NCBI GenBank assembly: GCA_024697655.1
Contig: JAILFI010000058.1
Span: forward strand, 1-17,181
DNA from: Clostridiales bacterium
Lineage (GTDB): Bacteria; Bacillota_A; Clostridia; Peptostreptococcales; Anaerovoracaceae
Reading direction: 5' to 3'
Length of the DNA stretch: 17,181 nucleotides
Positions 5,862-13,205 of this stretch are shown here, in pieces (positions within the stretch are counted from its first letter, which is position 1; the number at the start of each line of letters is the position of its first letter). Position numbers and translations under genes: made by a program. The notes below the pieces were generated by a model. It was not told the origin of the DNA and did no database searches. It worked only from the letters and a program-made list of their open reading frames with translations.

Positions 5862-6692
5862 CTAGATCGCGATCGGGATATCCTTGATCTGCGGGTTTTT
5901 CTGATAGTTCTCAACGATGATATCATCGAGCGTGAAGTCATAGAAGTCTTTGATATCCGGGTTGAGCCGGAATGTCGGTGCCGGGTACTGCGGGCGCTCG
6001 ATCATCTCCTTAATGATCGGCACATGCCGGTCATAGATGTGCGCATCCGCGATGACATGCACCAGTTCGCCGGGTTTGAATCCCGTTACCTGCGCCAGCA
6101 TCATCACCAGCACAGAATACTGAACGACATTCCAGTTGTTCGCCGCCAGGATATCCTGCGAACGCTGATGCAGGATCGCGTTGAGGCGGTCGCCGGTCAC
6201 ATTGAAGGTCACGCTGTACGCGCACGGTTCCAGCCCCATCTCCATCAAATCGTTAAAGTTAAAGATATTCGTCAGGATCCGCCGGGAATACGGCTGATTC
6301 TTGAGCTGCCAGATGACGTTGTCGACCTGGTCCATCTCCCCCTGCGCAAACCGGTACTTCAGGCTCATCTGATAACCGTACGCCTTGCCGATCGTACCGT
6401 TCTCATCCGCCCATTCGTCCCAGATGTGGCTGTGCAGATCCTTGATATTATTGGACTTCTTCTGCCAGATCCAGAGCATCTCGTCCACGGCTGACTTGAT
6501 CGCGGTCGGGCGCAGCGTCAGCGCCGGGAACTCTTTGGACAGATCGTAGCGGTTGACCACGCCGAACTTCTTGATCGTGTGCGCAGGCGTCCCGTCCGGC
6601 CATACCGGGCGGACCTTCTGCCCTTCGGAAGAATAGCCGTTTTCGATGATGTCCGTACACATATCCACGAACAGTTTGTCTGCATAACTCAT
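5862..6692 (-). CDS. thyA: Thymidylate synthase (ThyA, Bacillus ThyA-like subtype)
   Basis: 276-aa ThyA, which methylates dUMP to dTMP using methylene-tetrahydrofolate and releases dihydrofolate. Visible features are DGTPAHTIKKF (33-43), LLWIWQ-like EMLWIWQKKSN, HIWDEWADENGTIGKAYGYQ, the phosphate-binding SRRIL (136-140), catalytic C157 in EPCAYS, HQRSQD (175-180) and DAHIYDRHVP. The residue after the nucleophile is alanine, whereas most ThyA have PCH. As I recall it, Bacillus subtilis ThyA has PCV, so this looks like a subtype trait and not damage. The ribosome binding site AAGGAG overlaps the stop of the small gene upstream, and folA follows after 9 nt. Confidence 0.95.
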   Translation of the reverse strand: MSYADKLFVDMCTDIIENGYSSEGQKVRPVWPDGTPAHTIKKFGVVNRYDLSKEFPALTLRPTAIKSAVDEMLWIWQKKSNNIKDLHSHIWDEWADENGTIGKAYGYQMSLKYRFAQGEMDQVDNVIWQLKNQPYSRRILTNIFNFNDLMEMGLEPCAYSVTFNVTGDRLNAILHQRSQDILAANNWNVVQYSVLVMMLAQVTGFKPGELVHVIADAHIYDRHVPIIKEMIERPQYPAPTFRLNPDIKDFYDFTLDDIIVENYQKNPQIKDIPIAI

Positions 6693-6707
6693 TGCATTTA
6701 CTCCTTT

Positions 6708-6923
6708 TTATTTCAGGATCACATAACGGACGAGGCACCCGACGAGCGCCAGCGCGATGACCACCACCATGATGATCTCCGACTTGCGCCATTCCTTGGG
6801 CATCTCTTTCTGCCGCTCCATGTTCTCGCGGGTGTAGTCCCGGTTGGTGACCACATAGTCGACGAAAGCATCCCGCCCTCTGTTGTAGGACCACCTTTTC
6901 TTTTTCTTTTTCTCGTTGCTCAT
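6708..6923 (-). CDS. Small basic single-pass membrane protein, unknown function
   Basis: 71 residues, not recognised. The N-terminus is very basic (EKKKKKRW), the middle charged (NRDYTRENMERQKEMPKEWRKSE), and residues 48-69 form one hydrophobic helix (IIMVVVIALALVGCLVRYVIL). By the positive-inside rule the long charged part should be cytoplasmic. It is probably a real gene: it sits in the operon between mrnC and thyA, 38 nt after the mrnC stop, with a plausible GAGAGG site upstream, and its TAA stop is joined to the thyA ribosome binding site. No function can be assigned. Confidence 0.7.
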   Translation of the reverse strand: MSNEKKKKKRWSYNRGRDAFVDYVVTNRDYTRENMERQKEMPKEWRKSEIIMVVVIALALVGCLVRYVILK

Positions 6924-6961
6924 TTTTCTTTATCCGCCCTCTCCGGCTGTGCGCCGGCCGC

Positions 6962-7357
6962 TTACTCCTTTTCGGACAGGATCGTCCAGGCTGCCTCCGC
7001 CAATTCGAGGAATCGCTCTTCTTCCCCGGCGAGGTGCAGATACCCCAGCAGCGCCTCGAATGCCGTTGCCAACTTGTAATCGACCGGGCTCGCATTCTTC
7101 GGCTTCGTCGCACTGCGGTGGTTGCGTGCCCGCTTGACGAGCCGCTGTTCCTCCTCCGTGAGGGTGTCGAACATCTTCCGGAGCGCCTTCGCCTGTGCCG
7201 CTGCGCTGACATACCGGACAGCCTCCCGCTGGAGCGTCTTTGTCGTCGCGAACGGACCGCTAAGCAGCCGCTCCCGCACATAGACCTCAAAGACTGCGTC
7301 GCCGATGTAGGCCAGATTGGTCGTATTGGAGTGATACAGTTTCTCTTTGTCTGTCAT
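6962..7357 (-). CDS. mrnC: Mini-ribonuclease III
   Basis: 131-aa Mini-III, an RNase III-like nuclease without a double-stranded-RNA-binding domain; in Bacillus it matures 23S rRNA. The catalytic region shows NLAYIGDAVFEVYVR with D20, RARNHRSATKPKNASP (77-91) and ATAFEALLGYLHL with E101, the two acidic residues expected to bind metal. The length is normal for the family. It begins 10 nt after the cysS stop, the arrangement conserved across Bacillota, and the ribosomal-RNA context (RlmB downstream) fits its role. Confidence 0.94.
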   Translation of the reverse strand: MTDKEKLYHSNTTNLAYIGDAVFEVYVRERLLSGPFATTKTLQREAVRYVSAAAQAKALRKMFDTLTEEEQRLVKRARNHRSATKPKNASPVDYKLATAFEALLGYLHLAGEEERFLELAEAAWTILSEKE

Positions 7358-7367
7358 ATCTCTGCGG

Positions 7368-8765
7368 TCATTCCTTGATGATCTGCACGCCCTGCGGTGT
7401 ATCCTTGAGGATGATGCCGCGCTCTTTCAGCATGTCGCGGATCTCGTCCGCTCTGGCGAAGTTCTTGTTCTTTCTGGCTTCCTGCCGTTCATCGACAAGC
7501 TTCTGGATCTCGTCGTCGATGCTGTCGTCCTCCTCCTGCTGCAGCAGACCGAGGACAGCGGTCAGTTCGGTCAGGATGCCGAGCGCCGCTTTCGCATATT
7601 CCTTGCTCGCCCCGTCTTTGGATGCTACGTTGATGTCGCTGATGAGTTCAAAGACCGCCGAGATGCCGTCCGCTGTGTTGAGGTCATCATCCATCGCGTC
7701 GATGAACTTCTGTCTGTACTGGTCAAATCCGTCCATGGAAGCTTTTTCGGCTTCCGTCATCTCATCTCTGCCGTTCTCCGCGAGGAACTTCAGATTGTCC
7801 TTGGCGTTCTGCATGCGCGCCAGCCCGTTCTTCGCCTGCTCCATCAGATCCGCGCTGAAGTTGATCGGGCTGCGGTACTGACCGGAGAGCAGGAAGAAAC
7901 GGATCACTTCGCCGCTGTACTGCTGCAGGATGTCGCGGACCGTGAAGAAGTTGCCCTTGGACTTGCTCATCTTCTCGTTATCGATCGTGATGTAGCCGTT
8001 GTGCATCCAGTAGTTCGCGAACGGTTTGCCGTTGTGCGCCTCGGACTGGGCGATCTCGTTCTCATGATGCGGGAAGATCAGATCCTGCCCGCCGGCGTGC
8101 AGATCGAGCGTTTCGCCGAGGAACTTTCTCGACATCGTGGAGCACTCGATGTGCCAGCCGGGACGGCCCATGCCCCAGGGGGACCCCCACGCGATCTCAT
8201 CCTCTTCCTTGCGCGCCTTCCAGAGCGCGAAGTCGAGCGGATCCTTCTTTTTCTCTTCGATCGCGATGCGGGCGCCTGCCTCGAGATCGTCGATATTCTG
8301 CTTGGAGAGTTTGCCGTAGTCCGCAAATTTGCGGGTGCTGTAGTAGACGTCTCCGTCCACGACGTAGGCGTAGCCTTTATCGATCAGGTCCTGCACGAAC
8401 GCAATGATATCCGGAATGGTCTCGGAGACTTTCGGATGGACGGTCGCCGGCGTCACATTGAGCGCCTTGGCATCCTTGAAATACTCTTCGATGTACTTCT
8501 CGCTGATCTCCGGCGCGGTCACACCTTCTTCTCTCGCCTTATTGATAATCTTGTCATCCACATCGGTGAAGTTCTGGACGAAGTTGACTTTTTCGCCGCG
8601 GTACTCGAGGTACTTGCGCATCGTATCGAAGACGACGAAGGGACGCGCATTGCCGATGTGGAAATAGTTATAGACCGTCGGGCCGCAGACGTACATGTTG
8701 ACGACGCCTTCCTGCTGCGGGACGAATTCTTCTTTCTTTCTGGTCAATGTGTTGTAGATCTTCAT
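7368..8765 (-). CDS. cysS: Cysteinyl-tRNA synthetase
   Basis: 465-aa class I synthetase that charges tRNA-Cys. It shows [20 protein letters not shown] with C27 and the HIGH-type motif HIGN (36-39), the zinc-site elements [10 protein letters not shown] and [12 protein letters not shown], and the KMSKS loop ([12 protein letters not shown]). The C-terminus contains the usual anticodon-binding helices ([20 protein letters not shown]). The ATG at 8765 is preferred over one 18 nt upstream because AGGAGC lies 6 nt before it. It heads the cysS-mrnC-...-sigH operon, driven by a promoter at 8871-8899. No T-box is visible in its short leader. Confidence 0.97.
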   Translation of the reverse strand: MKIYNTLTRKKEEFVPQQEGVVNMYVCGPTVYNYFHIGNARPFVVFDTMRKYLEYRGEKVNFVQNFTDVDDKIINKAREEGVTAPEISEKYIEEYFKDAKALNVTPATVHPKVSETIPDIIAFVQDLIDKGYAYVVDGDVYYSTRKFADYGKLSKQNIDDLEAGARIAIEEKKKDPLDFALWKARKEEDEIAWGSPWGMGRPGWHIECSTMSRKFLGETLDLHAGGQDLIFPHHENEIAQSEAHNGKPFANYWMHNGYITIDNEKMSKSKGNFFTVRDILQQYSGEVIRFFLLSGQYRSPINFSADLMEQAKNGLARMQNAKDNLKFLAENGRDEMTEAEKASMDGFDQYRQKFIDAMDDDLNTADGISAVFELISDINVASKDGASKEYAKAALGILTELTAVLGLLQQEEDDSIDDEIQKLVDERQEARKNKNFARADEIRDMLKERGIILKDTPQGVQIIKE

Positions 8766-8785
8766 GGTTTGCTCCTGTATCAATC

Positions 8786-8808
8786 CGCTCCGCCTCGCCG
8801 GCAGAGCG
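8786..8808 (-). promoter_or_regulatory. Hairpin in the cysS leader
   Basis: CGCTCTGCC and GGCGGAGCG pair over 9 bp with one wobble around loop GGCGA, ending about 9 nt before the AGGAGC ribosome binding site. No T-run follows. Similar in placement to the ptb leader hairpin; a role in mRNA stability or translation is possible. Confidence 0.5.
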
Positions 8809-8870
8809 ATCCGTTCTCCTCTTTCTTCTCACTCACAGCACCTGCGCACAGGCACATTCTCTGACATTTT

Positions 8871-8899
8871 ATTATATCTAAAAGGCGCCCCCCTTTCAA
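8871..8899 (-). promoter_or_regulatory. Promoter of the cysS operon
   Basis: TTGAAA (8899-8894) and TATAAT (8876-8871), minus strand, with exactly 17 nt between them. The -35 box is inside the loop of the terminator at 8880-8911. Predicted start near 8864, giving a leader of about 100 nt. Confidence 0.8.
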
Positions 8900-8911
8900 C
8901 AGAAAGCGCCT
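8880..8911 (-). terminator. Terminator after the PHP gene, overlapping the cysS promoter
   Basis: AGGCGC (8911-8906) pairs with GCGCCT (8888-8883); inside, TTTC can pair with GAAA or, by wobble, with the G-run. Only a short TTTT follows, so efficiency may be moderate. It begins about 47 nt after the PHP stop codon. Confidence 0.6.
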
Positions 8912-8958
8912 CTTTCCGTTCTGTGCAATGCCGGTCCGTCTCCGCGGTCCGAGCGTTC

Positions 8959-9798
8959 TCAATCACCGTGGAAATCCGATCCCTTTGTGACCAGCAGATC
9001 GTGCGCGGCAGCGATCGCAAGGAATCGCTCCGTCATTGCCTGATCGTGCTTCGGATAGTAGCATTCCATGCCGGCCAGTCCTGCCGCTTCAAGGTGCCCG
9101 AGGATCTTCTCCACATTCGCGTAGAACTCCTCGCTGCCCTTCTCCCCGATCTTCTTGGTCTTGCCGGGATGCGCCCAGACGGCTATGCCGCCGGCCGCCA
9201 GGATCAGGCGGATCCCCTCCGCAGGATCAAGACGTTCCTTTTTGACCGCTTTGATCGAAGGCATGCCAAGGATATCGCGGAAGACCGTCTCCATATCCGG
9301 CGCGTATCCTTTGCGGATCAGAACGCGGGCGATATTCGGCTTGCCGATGTAGGTCTGCTCAGGCCGGTCGTAGATCTCTTCCATCGCGATGTCAAACCCC
9401 TCCGCCTGCAGCGCGGCGATCAGCCGGCGGTTCCTGTCCGTGCGGGCGTCGAGGATCTGCTGCAGCCGCTCGTTAAGAGCGGGATTATCGATGTCGATCC
9501 CGTACCCAAGAATGTGCAGACCGACGTTGTTTTCCATTCTTGTGGACAGTTCAACGCCGGGGACGATCGCGATCCCCTGCTCCTTACCGCTCTGCTGCGC
9601 TTCCCGGATCCCCCGGAGCCCGTCGTGATCCGTGATGGCGATCTCCGACAGACCGAGCGAAACGGCGCGCTTTACAACAGCATCGGGGGAATACAGACCG
9701 TCCGAATAGTATGTATGGTTATGGTAATCGCCGTGCGCCAGATCAAAGTGCCATTCGCCGCGGGCGATCTTTCCCGTCAAATCCGTATAGTCAAGCAA
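8959..9798 (-). CDS. PHP-domain phosphoesterase (RNase AM/TrpH-like)
   Basis: 279-aa PHP-family metal-dependent phosphoesterase. Metal-binding motifs are in order: HNH at 26-28 with D33 (YHNHTYYSDG), ITDHDGL, VPGVELS, VWAHPGK and C-terminal KGSDFHG. The arrangement matches the E. coli YciV/RNase AM group, which hydrolyses 3',5'-nucleotide bisphosphates and 5' ends of short RNA; the exact substrate here is inferred. The start is TTG at 9798: AGGAGA lies 8 nt upstream and no in-frame ATG fits as well. The start overlaps the end of the DJ-1 gene by 8 nt, indicating translational coupling. Confidence 0.85.
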   Translation of the reverse strand: MLDYTDLTGKIARGEWHFDLAHGDYHNHTYYSDGLYSPDAVVKRAVSLGLSEIAITDHDGLRGIREAQQSGKEQGIAIVPGVELSTRMENNVGLHILGYGIDIDNPALNERLQQILDARTDRNRRLIAALQAEGFDIAMEEIYDRPEQTYIGKPNIARVLIRKGYAPDMETVFRDILGMPSIKAVKKERLDPAEGIRLILAAGGIAVWAHPGKTKKIGEKGSEEFYANVEKILGHLEAAGLAGMECYYPKHDQAMTERFLAIAAAHDLLVTKGSDFHGD

Positions 9799-10336
9799 AA
9801 ACCAAATCTCCTCTCAATTCATCCGCCGCGGACTTTCCTTTCATCGCCTCGACCAGTTCCAGCGCGAAGTCCATCGCGGTCCCGGGACCTTTCGAGGTGA
9901 TGATCCTGCCGTCCTTAACGACTTTCTGTTCATGGATGGGAGTCGCTCCGATGAGATGCACTTCCATGCCCGGATAGATCGTCGCCTGTCTTCCTTCAAG
10001 GACACCAAGCTTGCCGAGGACCATCGGCGCCGCGCAGATCGCCGCGACCCAGCGCCCGATCTGGACGTAGTTCTGGATCTCACGGCCGAGCATTTCATTC
10101 TGCATCAGGTTGGTCGTGCCGGGCATGCCGCCCGGGAGGACCAGCATCTCGGAGACCGAATAATCCGCCTCTTCCTGCAGGATATCCGCCTGCACGGTGA
10201 TCCCGTGCGCGCCGGTCACCATTTTGCTCTCTCCGACCGAGACCGTCTGCACATCGATCTCCGCGCGCCGCAGCAGATCCACTACGGTCAGTGCTTCGAT
10301 CTCTTCAAATCCTTCTGCGAGATGTACATATACCAT
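9791..10336 (-). CDS. DJ-1/PfpI (YajL/ThiJ-like) family protein
   Basis: 181-aa DJ-1 superfamily protein. Conserved parts are HLAEGFEEIEAL with the active-site glutamate E14, LVLPGGMPGTTNL, and the nucleophile elbow AAICAAPMVLGKLG with C101, then ITSKGPGTAMDFALELVE. Members act as glyoxalases, deglycases or redox-linked chaperones, and the exact role here is unknown. The frame extends upstream to 10396, but the ATG at 10336 has AAAGGAAG just before it and starts the fold directly. It lies 16 nt after the membrane-protein gene and overlaps the PHP gene by 8 nt, so all three are probably one operon. Confidence 0.9.
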   Translation of the reverse strand: MVYVHLAEGFEEIEALTVVDLLRRAEIDVQTVSVGESKMVTGAHGITVQADILQEEADYSVSEMLVLPGGMPGTTNLMQNEMLGREIQNYVQIGRWVAAICAAPMVLGKLGVLEGRQATIYPGMEVHLIGATPIHEQKVVKDGRIITSKGPGTAMDFALELVEAMKGKSAADELRGDLVFA

Positions 10337-10352
10337 CTTTATCTTCCTTTCT

Positions 10353-11117
10353 TCACCGTTTTGCCGGCTCTGCCCATACAGAGCGTTTGAAAACATTGCG
10401 TTTGCCTGCCAGCCGGTATGTCAGATAGATCATGAGCAGATAGAAGATCACTGCGGCGATGCAGGTCATGACCGCGAGCTGCACCGCAAAGCTCTGATCC
10501 ACCAGCTGCGCAAGGTAATCTTTCTCCGGAAGGACCATGTCGATCTGACTGCCGTACGCGAACTGACGGGCAGGACCGTAGACGAGCGCCAGTACATGGA
10601 GTCCGCCGAAGAAGAACAGACTGATGCCGGCAAGCCCCATGATCCACCGCAGAAGGTCTTTCTCCTTCCAGAAGACCAGAAGCCCGTAGATGACCGCCGT
10701 CAGCACCGCCCCGCCGATCCCCGCTGCCAGCGCTCTGCGGCAGACATGCCGGTACTGGGTCATCACTTTTTCATCCTGCGGTGTAAAGACATTCTCCGGC
10801 TCATACTCCACTTCTTCGAGCAGCGCGAACGTATCCGTCTTACCGTTCATGAAGTCGCCGAGCAGTGTGATCAGTTCATCCTCGCTGACAAGACGGCCGC
10901 CGTTCTGGACCGCCTGGGTCGATTTCAGGTTGTACTGATAGACATCCGCCGACCGCGTCAGCACGCCGGAAGCGATGCCGATGCAGAAGAGAGGGATGGA
11001 AAGGAGCAGCACAAGAGAGACCAGACGATGTACGTTGATCTTCTTTTTCGTCTTATCCTTCCATGTGTTGCGCCACGGATTGCGTTTCGAATTGGCGCGG
11101 TAGGTCTTCCGCTGCAT
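10353..11117 (-). CDS. Integral membrane protein, TIGR01906/DUF1461-like
   Basis: 254-aa protein with four predicted membrane helices: about 32-54, 129-150, 158-180 and 210-235. The basic N-terminus (KDKTKKKINVHR) should be cytoplasmic, which puts the 75-residue loop between helices 1 and 2 outside. That loop (SEDELITLLGDFMNGK, then VFTPQDEKVMTQYRHV) resembles the pattern of the TIGR01906 family, where a short helical segment is followed by an acidic, histidine-bearing stretch before helix 2. The family has no known function and this assignment is from memory of the pattern. GAGGAA precedes the start. It follows the terminator of the EF-G-like gene, and no clear promoter of its own was found. 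Confidence 0.65.
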   Translation of the reverse strand: MQRKTYRANSKRNPWRNTWKDKTKKKINVHRLVSLVLLLSIPLFCIGIASGVLTRSADVYQYNLKSTQAVQNGGRLVSEDELITLLGDFMNGKTDTFALLEEVEYEPENVFTPQDEKVMTQYRHVCRRALAAGIGGAVLTAVIYGLLVFWKEKDLLRWIMGLAGISLFFFGGLHVLALVYGPARQFAYGSQIDMVLPEKDYLAQLVDQSFAVQLAVMTCIAAVIFYLLMIYLTYRLAGKRNVFKRSVWAEPAKR

Positions 11118-11153
11118 CAGTTCCTCATGCCGTCTGCAGGATCTGCAGATCGT

Positions 11154-11184
11154 AAAGGGGCTGCGCCTTTTCCGGCACAGCCCC
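11154..11184 (-). terminator. Terminator after the EF-G-like gene
   Basis: GGGGCTGTGCC and GGCGCAGCCCC pair over 11 bp with one wobble around a 6-nt loop, followed by only three T. It lies 8 nt after the stop codon. The stem is strong but the short T-run means read-through into the membrane-protein gene is likely. Confidence 0.65.
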
Positions 11185-11192
11185 GATGGTGA

Positions 11193-13133
11193 CTACTTGT
11201 TCGCTTCTTCCGCCTGATGCGCTTTGATGATCGCGTCTGCCAGGTTGCCCGGTACCTGATCGTACCGTTCGAAGGTCATTTCGAAGGTGCCGCGGGCCTG
11301 CGTCATGGACCGGACTTTCACCGCGTAGTCGAACAGTTCGGACTGCGGCGCTTCCGCCAGGATCTTGGTCAGACCGCCCGCCATCGGCTCGCTGCCGAGG
11401 ATCCGGCCTCTTCTCTTATTCATATCGCCCATGATGTCGCCCATGTACTCTTCCGGAACGATGATGTCCAGATGCATGACCGGCTCGAGCAGGCAGGGCT
11501 TCGCCTCAACGATGCCCTTCTTGAAGGCCAGGGAAGCCGCGATCTTGAACGCCATTTCGTTGGAGTCGACCGGGTGATAGGAACCGTCATACAGATCCGC
11601 GCTGACGCCGACGACCTTGCATCCTGCGAGCGGGCCCTTCTCCATGGACTCGCGCAGGCCTTTTTCGACGGCCGGGACATAGTTCTTCGGGACACTGCCG
11701 CCGAAGAGCGATTCTTTGAACTCGAACTCCTGATCGGACGGAGCGAAGCGGATATGGACATCGCCGTACTGACCGGCACCGCCCGTCTGCTTCTTATGCT
11801 TGCCCTGGACATCGGATGTGCCCTTGATGGTCTCTCTGTACGCGATCTTCTGCTCGACTCTCTCGACGTCGACGCCAAAACGTTCCTTCAGCTTCGCGGT
11901 GATGATGGACAGCTGCTGTTCGCCCTGTCCGCCGAGCAGAGACTGGTGCGTCTCGACGTTTCTCTCGAGGACGAAGGACGGATCTTCTTCCATCAGTCTG
12001 GCAAGACCGGTCCCCATCTTCTCTTCGTCGCCCTTCTTCGCCGCTTCGACAGCGATGTAGAACGTGGGCTTCGGGAAATCGATCGGCGGGAAGCATGCCG
12101 CATCTGCCTTGGTGCAGAGCGTGTCGCCTGTCTTGGTGTTCTGGAGTTTTGTGATCGCGACGATATCGCCGGCTACGCCCTGATCGGCATCGACTCTGTT
12201 CTTGCCGCGCATGAACAGCAGGCTGCCGGCCTTTTCGGGCTTCTCAGCGTTCGCGTTGTACAGTTCGCCGGCTTTGAGGACACCGGAGATGACTTTCACA
12301 TAGGAGATCTTACCCAGCTGCTGGTCGGCCAGTGTCTTGAAGACCAGACCCTTGAAGCTACCGTTCGGGTCGCACTTGACTTCGACGTCTTCGTCATTCG
12401 CGTTCTTTGCGGGGTAAGCCGGCATCGCAGCGGGCTTGGGAACGAGGTCGACCAGTTCCTTCAGGACCGCTTCGATGTTGTCGCCCTTCAGCGCGGAGCA
12501 GGTCAGGACCGGTGCGACGTCGCCGCTGAGAATACCGTTGGAAAGACCTCTTGCGAATTCTTCTTCGGTGAATTCTTCGCCTTCGAAGTACTTCTCCATC
12601 AGCTCTTCGTCGGTCTCCGCGATGGCTTCGCTGAGCGCGTCCTTGTCATCCATGGTGACGACCGCAGTGCCGAACTTGTCTTTCAGCGCTTCGATGACAC
12701 CGTCGACATCGACATTGTCCTTGTCGATCTTATTGATCAGGAAAAGCCTCGGAAGGTCGTTCTTCTTACAGACATTCCACGCCTTCTCGGTACCGACTTC
12801 GATACCGGAGGAAGCGTCCACGACGATCAGCGCCGCTTCGACCGCTCTTACCGCCGACTCGACTTCACCGACGAAATCGAAGAATCCCGGCGCGTCGACG
12901 AAATTGATCTTGGTCTTGTTGTACTCCACAGGAACCACGGATGTGTTGATGGAATAGCCTTTTTCGATCTCCATCTTGTCCCAGTCGGAGACGGTATTGC
13001 CGTCTTCAACGCGGCCCAGTCTGCTGACGACGCCCGTCGCCAGGAGCGCGGCCTCAAGGAAGGTGGTCTTACCGGAACTGCCGTGTCCGAGCAGTGCAAC
13101 GTTTCTGATCGTGTCGCTGGTATAGCCTTTCAT
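11193..13133 (-). CDS. Elongation factor G-like GTPase (EF-G paralogue)
   Basis: 646-aa translation-factor GTPase related to EF-G but shorter than the usual ~690 residues. The P-loop is GHGSSGKT (16-23) instead of GHIDAGKT, switch I is diverged (DWDKMEIEKGYSIN), G3 is DAPGFFDF (80-87) with F84 where canonical EF-G has the catalytic histidine, and G4 is NKID (134-137). EF-G domains II-V follow, including the GGQGEQQL run and QTGGAGQYGDVHIRF of domain IV. This set fits the EF-G-2/EF-G-like group also found in Thermus and Actinobacteria. It is therefore probably not the main translocase, and its role is unknown. AGGAGG lies 8 nt before the ATG. It has its own extended -10 promoter and terminator. 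Confidence 0.88.
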   Translation of the reverse strand: MKGYTSDTIRNVALLGHGSSGKTTFLEAALLATGVVSRLGRVEDGNTVSDWDKMEIEKGYSINTSVVPVEYNKTKINFVDAPGFFDFVGEVESAVRAVEAALIVVDASSGIEVGTEKAWNVCKKNDLPRLFLINKIDKDNVDVDGVIEALKDKFGTAVVTMDDKDALSEAIAETDEELMEKYFEGEEFTEEEFARGLSNGILSGDVAPVLTCSALKGDNIEAVLKELVDLVPKPAAMPAYPAKNANDEDVEVKCDPNGSFKGLVFKTLADQQLGKISYVKVISGVLKAGELYNANAEKPEKAGSLLFMRGKNRVDADQGVAGDIVAITKLQNTKTGDTLCTKADAACFPPIDFPKPTFYIAVEAAKKGDEEKMGTGLARLMEEDPSFVLERNVETHQSLLGGQGEQQLSIITAKLKERFGVDVERVEQKIAYRETIKGTSDVQGKHKKQTGGAGQYGDVHIRFAPSDQEFEFKESLFGGSVPKNYVPAVEKGLRESMEKGPLAGCKVVGVSADLYDGSYHPVDSNEMAFKIAASLAFKKGIVEAKPCLLEPVMHLDIIVPEEYMGDIMGDMNKRRGRILGSEPMAGGLTKILAEAPQSELFDYAVKVRSMTQARGTFEMTFERYDQVPGNLADAIIKAHQAEEANK

Positions 13134-13171
13134 GTAAATATCCTCCTAAATATAAAACTGCGATATGCGCT

Positions 13172-13200
13172 ATTATATCATTCTGTTTCAGTGACCGCAA
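13172..13200 (-). promoter_or_regulatory. Promoter of the EF-G-like gene
   Basis: TTGCGG (13200-13195) and TATAAT (13177-13172), minus strand, 17 nt apart, with TGA directly before the -10 (extended -10). It lies right after the asnS stop. No terminator is seen between asnS and this gene, so both read-through and own transcription are possible. Confidence 0.7.
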
Positions 13201-13205
13201 CGGAT

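Noticed and set aside
7347..8864. Plus-strand open frame of 505 codons antisense to cysS
   Set aside because: Shadow of cysS. The sense frame has full CysRS motifs; the antisense has none.
8765..8864. T-box riboswitch in the cysS leader
   Set aside because: The leader is only about 100 nt, has no T-box sequence and no terminator/antiterminator pair.
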